Source: Diprion similis (taxonomy: Eukaryota > Arthropoda > Insecta > Hymenoptera > Diprionidae). From it: a DNA stretch of 64,000 bases. The notes under the pieces are model-generated. The model saw only the letters and a list, made by a program, of their open reading frames with translations. It made no database searches and was not told the origin of the DNA. The position numbers were made by a program, and so were the translations under genes. Positions 56,501 to 64,000 of this stretch are shown here, piece after piece (the stretch's first letter is position 1; every line of letters starts with the position of its first letter). The DNA lies in NCBI RefSeq assembly GCF_021155765.1, contig NC_060112.1, forward strand, positions 6,758,001-6,822,000, written 5' to 3'.

Positions 56501-59500
56501 CGGTCATGATTCACGTTTACAGTTGAATGCATTATAGTGTATATTATATCGGTGTATGTATAGTATAGTGTTTAACGTGGAAGGCAACACGAATTGCACA
56601 CTAAAGTCTCATTTTTAATAACTTTATTATATATTAAAATTTTCACGTTATTTCAATTTATCCTCCTCGGTATAAATTATTTCCATTATTTTGAGTTTAC
56701 AAAAACCCACAATAATTTTACTACATTCGGAAAGATGAATTGAAAATGAAAAGAAAGAAAGAAAAAAAAAACGCGATAGAGTTGAAAATCTTGAAATCTC
56801 ACGGTCGCTTAACTTTTTCAATGCGAAAAAAACTTCACTCATCACAACTTTTTTCTTTTTCGTCAAACAGGTGGAAATTATTCTAACCTTTTGATTAAAA
56901 ACCAGTACGTATTCTGCTCTTTATATTTTTTTGGATAAACTTAGTGCGATGGTCTTTTTTTAATATTTTGCTTTTTCCAACTACATTAAACCTATATTAC
57001 GATACTGAAACAATTTTCAAATAACATCTCTTGAAAATTTCACGAGTAAATCCGTTTATATGGTACTGTATAGACTGATTTATATAACGTGCATATAACA
57101 GTGCGTTCATTATGATAGAAAATGAAATATATTATAATCATGACTTGACTAATAAATTCTATTTTATTTCTGTATAAGCGAGTGTGACGTACTAAATTAA
57201 AGTCCACAGTTTATGGTCACCGTTTCTGCAACCTCATTGTGCAGTTTCGTTTTTATCTTGTAGTTTTTTTTTCCATTTTTTTGTTGTTTTTTTTTTCTAA
57301 CATTTATTCAAAATTAATAAGTATAATCTACGGTTTATTCGTAATAAAAACACGTCGGCAAAATTGAAGATCCGGGATAACATGCCGTTGCCGATGTGTA
57401 AATTTCCATCACCGTTTAACATAGGTATACGTACACGTGATTCGATCAGTTTTACAGGCTGAAATTCACGCTGCAACAGGTTATTACGCCGATCTCCAAG
57501 AATGAGACTATCTCTCTTTCTCCCTTTTATTTTATTTTTTTTTTTTTTCTACCACAGTTTCTTCTTCTTATACTTATTCTTATTTTCTTGGCTTTTAAGA
57601 AACGCGTTACATAAATTGTACGTTTTCTACCAAGTTTTGTACGATGTAGACAGTATACCTGATGGTATATTGCCGTTTCATTTAAACGGAATATTTAAAC
57701 ATGCCGTTTGATTTCTATATATATGAGACACGTTTTGTCGTGAAAAACCGCGCTATTCAATAATAATTTTCCCTAAAATTTTCGTGAAATTAGTCAATTT
57801 TTGTGTTTTCTTTTCTTCTTTTTTTTTAGTCACCCTGTAACGGTCATTCTGTATTTTCTGATAATTCAAAATGTTTCTTTTGTATAATGTAAATCGATAT
57901 TATTTTGTTACTGTGTTTTCCTTACAGTGATATTTTCCTACCAATTACATTATATTCGAATTAAGAAATCCAAGGATCATGACGAACCTGTTATGAATTG
58001 ATAGAAGCGTGTAAACAACTATATTATCGTAATTATACTACATTTGAATGACGATTTGGAATTCGAAAAAAATATGATGTCCGACAATTTATATCATGTT
58101 TCGCTTATCATTCTTGAAGCTAAATTCTATACCATAGACACTTATTATACATCCGGGCGAAGATGGAATACGTGAGAGAGAAAAAAAAAAACTAAAAAAA
58201 AACTCCGCTACTCGCGGCATTTTTATTTTCTTTTTGTTTTTGTTTTTTTTTTTTTATGCAAGCGTAGGTATATGTATAACAAACGCATACATACACGATA
58301 TAAGCGTGAGGAGTATTTTAGAAGCAAGAATTTGAAATACATATAAATAAAACGAAATAATAATACAGTGAATAAAATCAGTTGCAAACAATGTCAAAAT
58401 GGCAATTATCGTTGTGAAAATTACACAATTTATGTATACGTGTATAATGTATAATTATTAAACCATAATATATATATACATATATAATGTATATATGTAT
58501 ATATTATGGATCCGTCGACGTCGCGATTACGTACGTAGATATTATATTGTCAGCAAAAATGTCACATGGCCGAATGTGTGGGTTAATATGAAATAACAAT
58601 GACGATGCTTCGTCAAGACGCGTTTTTATACAACAATATTTTACAATATGAAATATTTTACGATATAATGTATTTGAGTAACCGCGAAAATATGATTCAG
58701 AGATTTTATATCATTTTGATTTTTATAATTTATTCAATATCGAACCTTGGAACAATAAACAATAGGCGAATACCTTATTCGAGAATCACTGCAATCGGTA
58801 AAATCGTCTCTTTCTTTTGCTCTGTTTCACTCGCTCCGTAATTGCTACGTAATGTCGATTACAATGAAAGCGAATTCTAACCAACCGTATAACAAAAGCA
58901 ATACTATATCGTATCAGAGAAAAATAATTCAATCGAGGTTTTAATAATCTTCCATAATATTGATATGTTAATTAAATTATACGACTTTATTATACGCAGA
59001 TAAGCTTGAGCACTGGCAAATATTTTCATCGTTTCGATATTATTATTATAAAAAAAAAAAAAAAAAAATAATCTAATATTATTTCAAAATATTCCTTAAC
59101 GTTTAACGATTCTCACGAATAAATATATAAAATTGGAATTATAGGGTATTAAAATATATCATAATTATACACAAACCTTGATTATTATATGTGGAAAGTG
59201 ATGATCAAGAAGTTTTTCTTTTTCTTGAAAAAGAACCAGAACAATGAATAACTATTGAAGTCGAACTTATTCACACCTTATAAACAAACTGAAACTTGAA
59301 TTTCCTGTATTTTTAACGTCACTTTTGCATACATGCAACTGGATTCGAGACCGAGTTTAGATATCGTTTATTATACTTGCTGTCGATGTGAGGATCGCGT
59401 AAAATTTTTCACTGTCGAAGTCGAGGTAGAAATTATAATTCACCGATGATTATTACAAGAAGACATAATTGCCAGATTATTTTCCCCATTCAATAGCGTT

Positions 59501-59585
59501 TAAAATAATTATTTTTTACTTCTTCTCAGTTTCTTTGGATGGCTTATTTTCAGCGAGACGCGAGCTCGCTACAAATTTCTAGACG
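53555..59585. other. AT-rich 5' flank of the ABCH gene
   Basis: About 6 kb with no supported coding exon. It may be a 5' UTR intron plus promoter of the ABCH gene. It contains many TA/CA microsatellites, for example 56,018-56,033 and 58,461-58,508, the latter near-palindromic. Short frames here are low-complexity. Confidence 0.5.
58461..58508. repeat. Near-palindromic TA/TG microsatellite
   Basis: Alternating TATATACATATATAATG units form a self-complementary stretch of about 48 bases. Likely replication slippage product and able to extrude a hairpin. Confidence 0.75.
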
Positions 59586-59873
59586 ATGAACGAATTCTGG
59601 AGCGAGGAGAGAAATTCTCAAGTCAAACTGCCGCCAACTCCGGGCAAACTGCAAGGCAACAGGTTGAACGAAGCGTATGGAAGCCGCCGCCTCCTTGCCG
59701 CGAGAAACTTGCTCCAGCAGCTAAATGCTCCGGGGGAAATGAGACTCTTGCAACACACGCAGAGACGGGCAACAACACAAACGCAAAATTCAACTCACTT
59801 CGCTACGATCGCTCTTGAAGACGACGACGTGACGCATCGTGATATCCGTATAGACGTGGATATATGGTGTTAA
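59586..59873 (+). CDS. Doubtful single exon, 95-residue frame
   Basis: A GC-richer island in otherwise AT-rich DNA. On the plus strand it reads 95 residues from ATG to TAA, hydrophilic, with a helical stretch SRRLLAARNLLQQLN and no family I recognise. An acceptor-like TTATTTTCAG (59,543-59,552) precedes the ATG. On the minus strand the same island has a GTGAGT donor at about 59,801, so it could instead be a first exon of the upstream-lying ABCH gene. It could be a CpG-rich promoter with no coding role. Confidence 0.25.
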   Translation: MNEFWSEERNSQVKLPPTPGKLQGNRLNEAYGSRRLLAARNLLQQLNAPGEMRLLQHTQRRATTQTQNSTHFATIALEDDDVTHRDIRIDVDIWC

Positions 59874-60784
59874 TTAAGGGTGCATGGGTTTTACAGTCGG
59901 GTTAAAACAGTTTGAAAAACAAAAATTTCAATTATAAGTATTGATTTATAGTACATTTAATTGTAAAAGTTATTCAAACTCAACTATAAACACCTTGTTG
60001 TTTAAGCTACGTTATAGAAATATTATTATTCCACTGTGTTTTCATCGATAAAATCCGTTTCTTTTGTCTGAATCTAATTAGCGATAACCAGATTTACGAT
60101 TGTATTTATCGAATGTTGTTTGTTTTTATTTTTTTCTAACCTACCGACGAAATTAAGAGTGAATCTGTCTCAGACAATTTGGGGGGAAATTATTGACGAA
60201 TAAAATGAAGTATTTTTTAGTAGAATCAGACTAATTACACGGATTTTTGTGTGGAAAAATAGTGGAATATGCGATTTCTCTGAGGTTGTTAATAAAAAGG
60301 TGTTTAAAATTGAAATTCAGTGTCGAAACGTCCTGATCGGGATCACACAGTGATCACTTTCTTAAATCAGTTTTAATGTCATCAGCTTCAGTAAACCTGT
60401 TCAACTTAGTTTTGTCATGTTTTTAATTCGATACATTTTTGACCTGACTGTACCTCCCGTAGGTACATCCTTAACTATAGTTGAATCAAGTTCACAGTAA
60501 TTTTATGGAATCTCGATGGAAAAGGGCAGGTTTTATGTACTCTTTTTCAAAAACTCGACGTCGGATTGGAGAATTTGAAGAGCGGTGGGAGAGATTTAAC
60601 ATTCAAATAACATCGATTATTGACGGTGCGTGCCGGGCACTAATTGTTGTAAGATTTCGTAAAAGATGTAGCAAACAACTAATTGCCACCCTCGAGGAAG
60701 GACGATGACGATTGCGATGTCGGCGCGTTATAATATATTCTATACGGTAGAACGGAAAGCAAGTTTGCGATGGGGAAAATACGG

Positions 60785-60812
60785 TGGGAAAGGGAAAGGG
60801 AAAGGGAAAGGA
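60785..60812. repeat. GGGAAA hexanucleotide repeat
   Basis: Four consecutive GGGAAA units, giving four evenly spaced G3 runs on the plus strand and so a possible G-quadruplex. Non-coding. Confidence 0.85.
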
Positions 60813-63355
60813 AATAATAATTGTGATGTAAGGTACAACATGCATACCGAGCTGTAATAATACATCGTCGCTTCGTTTCTTTATGTTATATATTGTCGGA
60901 AAATACGGAAGTATATTGTTATTATAAATTGTTGTTTTCTTTTCATTTTCATCGTTTTGATATAAGTTGTTTGTTATTTTGAGATTGGTCAAACTTTAGT
61001 TGGGAATTTACAGTATTAGTCAAGACCGTTGATACGAAATATGCGTGAACGAACGTGTATCCGAATTTTAACCAAAAATCATTTTTTATACTTTGATTCT
61101 TATTTCAAGAATTTTCAAAGGAATTTTATAGTTACTAAAATTTCAATCGATATCGTCTAAATATTAGTGAGAAAGAAAATAGTCTGCCTGTATTGAGTTA
61201 ATTCCAGTATTTTAGTTTTTAGTCGAATATTAAAATGAGGTTGAGCTTTCGTTCCTTCGAGTATTTTTTTCATCGATTCATTACTCGTGACGTAACTATA
61301 TTCTTTCGAAATCGTGGAAGTCTTGTCGTTAGTGATGCAAGAATGGGAATGTGAAATTTAAAAAAAAAACGCTTAAACTAATTCATATATACATAAGAAT
61401 GAAGTTTATACTATTTTTGAAAATTGCTTCTACGGCATTCAATCATTTCGATTGATTTTTTTTAAACCTTTGAAATTGCGTTTATATTCCAGTTATAATC
61501 ATACGTCGTAAATATTACCTGAATAAAACTCTAGATAAAATTCGATCGGTTTTTATACTTGGAACACCTAAACGAAACGATTATTTGAATAGGAAAAAAT
61601 GAAACGCCGATGATATTCAAATCGGTGACCAGTGTTTTACGTTGGTCGAGTCAGCATGATGATGTGCCTTAATCTCCATGATTTGCATACGGATTAAAAC
61701 GCTTCAGAGAATTTCTGCCCTGTCAAAGTTGCCAGGAAAGAAAAATTCCCCATTTCTTTTAACGTTTAGTCTTGTCATTGATTCGATTTGAATTAATTTG
61801 GTGACCCTGTTGAGTGTTTCTGTAAATGACCATGAAAAATCTTTACACGGACGGCTTCTTTCAGAAACCTTGGAAGTGCCGATCGAGTATTTGAAAGATG
61901 AATTCAAAATGACAAACATGTCGCATAGGATTGGCGTTAAACAGCGATATATGTATGTATATATATATATGTTGCATGCAATATAAGACTCCGAAGAGGC
62001 GATCACCTCGGGAATTATTGATGTTTTACAAGTCGATGTAGAATCGGTTGACCCGTTAGCCTCGAATTATTCACAGAATTATTATTCAAGAATTTTTAAG
62101 TTTCAGTCAACTTTTCGTAACACTTTTATTCTTTTCGATATATATATTTATCTCGTAATTTAACGTCTATAATATATTTTATTATAAGTACAAAACTAAT
62201 AAAAGAATCCATGGAAAGTTTGAAAAAAGCGTGTAAATAATGGGGGGGAAAAAATTTCATCTCGTTACGATGTGTTTTAGGTTGTATCTGAAATTTTGAA
62301 AAAAAAAAAATACTTTGATCAGATCAGAACACTTTCAGTAATTACTGTACAATGATGTAAATGCGATGAAATGATTCGACGGGTTTGGAAAATAATTGAT
62401 TCACAGTCATTTTGTAATTCACTGAGAGCTTTGTAAAATATTATGCTATATGTAGAGGTCGAAGGATTCACCTTCTTTTGTTTTTTTATTCTGTTTTGGA
62501 AAATTATCGCTCGCGTTAGAAAAAATAGTTCGATCAGTAGAAACTATATCAATTATTCCACCTTACATGAAGATATTTGCTCGATTCTTTTTTAATCCTT
62601 GAAGAATTTCAAAAAGCGATAACTTTTCTCACCGGCAGCGCGGCGTTCAGATTACAAAAAAACAATTGGAATCTAATTTCAATACTTAATAATAAGAGAT
62701 AATTTTACGGTTCAATTGTGTAAAAAAATTTGCACTGCAAATTCAATCCGATAATCATTACAGGATAAAATACATTCGTTTCTTAATTTGGGTCAGTTTT
62801 AATGTAAAGTAACGTTAATCTCTTTTGCCATTTTTTCTCTTTGGTCTATCTAACAGATTTTTAATCGTTTCGGCACGCGGATCTTAACGGTTTCGTTAAG
62901 TTACGACGCCGCGCCGCGGCGAGATGAAACCTCCTGACAAAGAACGAGAGATTGCTAAGGATGAAGTGAAAAATAAAGAGGTCAATGACTCGGAGGCGAG
63001 GCATTTGCATCTGGAATAAAATTTAACAGCGATTCGATAGTAAAATTGACACTCGTATCTCGATACGTGAGGTTATAGACGAAAATAAAAACGAGATATT
63101 TGATCTACAAAATCTTACTTTTCTTTCTTTCTTTTTATGAATATCAAAGATGTTTATCACGTATTAATGCCAATTATATTAATTGTCTGGATGTTCCCGT
63201 GTCAAGGAAAACTCGTGTCCGTCAATTACACGACATTTCGTCTTCCTCGTATTCTTCTTCTTTTACCCTTTTTCTCATTTCCATGTCTTCAGAAACGTTA
63301 AATGGGTGTTAAAAAAAAAAATCACACAAGAATTATGCCATACATTAATTACGTA

Positions 63356-63775
63356 AGGGTCCCAAGGGGGAGGGGGAGGGTTAAAAGTCATAGGTAAGTC
63401 ATATTTTACTAATTCGAATGTGCATAATAAATATTTTCCATTGAGTCAAAATTTCCGTACAGCAATGTCTCAGAAAACAAAAGTCGCCTAGAAAATTAAA
63501 AGGCTGTATCAAAAACTAAAGAAAATTTCTATTCAGACGTTCCATAAACTGTAAGATCTATTTCTTCATTTTTAATATACTATTTCATTTATATATTGTT
63601 ATTGTGAGAAATTTTATTTCTTAATAAGTTTTTAAAATTGTAAATATGTTCATATTTGCACACTTTAAAATTTGTAAATGAAAACTATAGGTAAAATCTT
63701 ACGTAAGAAGTGGGAAGGAGAGTCCAAGAAATCTTATGTGTTTTTACATGGGGGCAGGAGGGGTTAAAAATGGCT
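63356..63775. repeat. Pair of related G-rich blocks, about 390 bases apart
   Basis: Block 1 (63,357-63,390) reads GGGTCCCAAGGGGGAGGGGG then AGGGTTAAAA. Block 2 (63,750-63,770) reads GGGGGCAGGAGGGGTTAAAA. Each is near a TACGTAAG motif (63,350 and 63,699). They look like diverged copies, or the two ends, of one old repeat element. Block 1 has four G3+ runs. Confidence 0.45.
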
Positions 63776-64000
63776 AAAATTGTCCTTTGATGAATTAATT
63801 AACGCAATTAATGAATGGCCCCTAATTACATGATTGAATTCGCTAAAAATTTAGGACGATACGGGTGTATGAAAATCAATTCCAGAAAAACATTCCACGG
63901 CTACATCATTATAGGGCATACATATATGTATAATGATTTGAGTACAATGAAATAAATGCATTATTGCACTGCTGACTGCGCGTTGAACGAAGAAGTTTTT

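Larger units (their letters stand above)
59874..64000. other. AT-rich terminal region without a supported gene
   Basis: Four kilobases with only short, low-complexity open frames. It holds a GGGAAA hexamer repeat (60,785-60,812), a GC-richer patch at 62,870-62,960 and two related G-rich tracts at 63,356-63,390 and 63,749-63,775. No gene, RNA or terminal repeats could be supported. Confidence 0.55.

Overview
This window is insect nuclear DNA. It is AT-rich, its genes are split by short introns, and it carries an arthropod-type ABCH half-transporter, the COA3-TFB1M two-gene unit described in Drosophila, and Inr-like TCAGTT start sites. An SRA (YDG) domain gene and U12-type introns make a non-dipteran insect, possibly a hymenopteran, more likely than a fly; this is inference. 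No transposase, rRNA, tRNA or CRISPR array was seen.

Layout. 0.5-9.3 kb: a ten-exon RhoGEF (+) with a long disordered N-terminus, a CxxC/CxxC knuckle, DH and PH domains. 11.6-13.3 kb: TFB1M and COA3 (-), arranged as a probable bicistronic unit. 14.2-17.2 kb: RMC1 (+), divergent from COA3 across a promoter with three CCAAT boxes. 17.8-24.0 kb: an SRA-domain gene (+) with a 1.4-kb-residue disordered tail and a poly-glutamate run. 24.0-30.6 kb: gene-free DNA holding two long foldback elements. 30.6-36.7 kb: TMEM184 (-) with a 4-kb last intron that contains a third foldback element and a likely alternative last exon. 36.7-41.6 kb: promoter-like DNA and a candidate 5' exon. 41.6-43.0 kb: syntaxin-8 (+), convergent with EXOSC1 (-, 43.9-45.2 kb). 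46.7-53.6 kb: ABCH transporter (-). 53.6-64.0 kb: AT-rich DNA with microsatellites and one doubtful exon.

Functional themes are mostly housekeeping. TFB1M and COA3 both serve mitochondrial expression and complex IV assembly. RMC1 and STX8 both act in late endosome/lysosome traffic. EXOSC1 is an RNA exosome cap subunit. ABCH transporters act in cuticle lipid barriers.

The most notable signals are three U12-type introns (RMC1, STX8, EXOSC1), two GC-AG introns (RMC1, EXOSC1), a SILK plus RVxF-like PP1 docking pair in the RhoGEF, an SRA protein with no UHRF1 accessory domains inside the modelled exons, and three foldback elements. All exon junctions were derived by hand from splice signals, reading phase and remembered protein families; no alignment was run.
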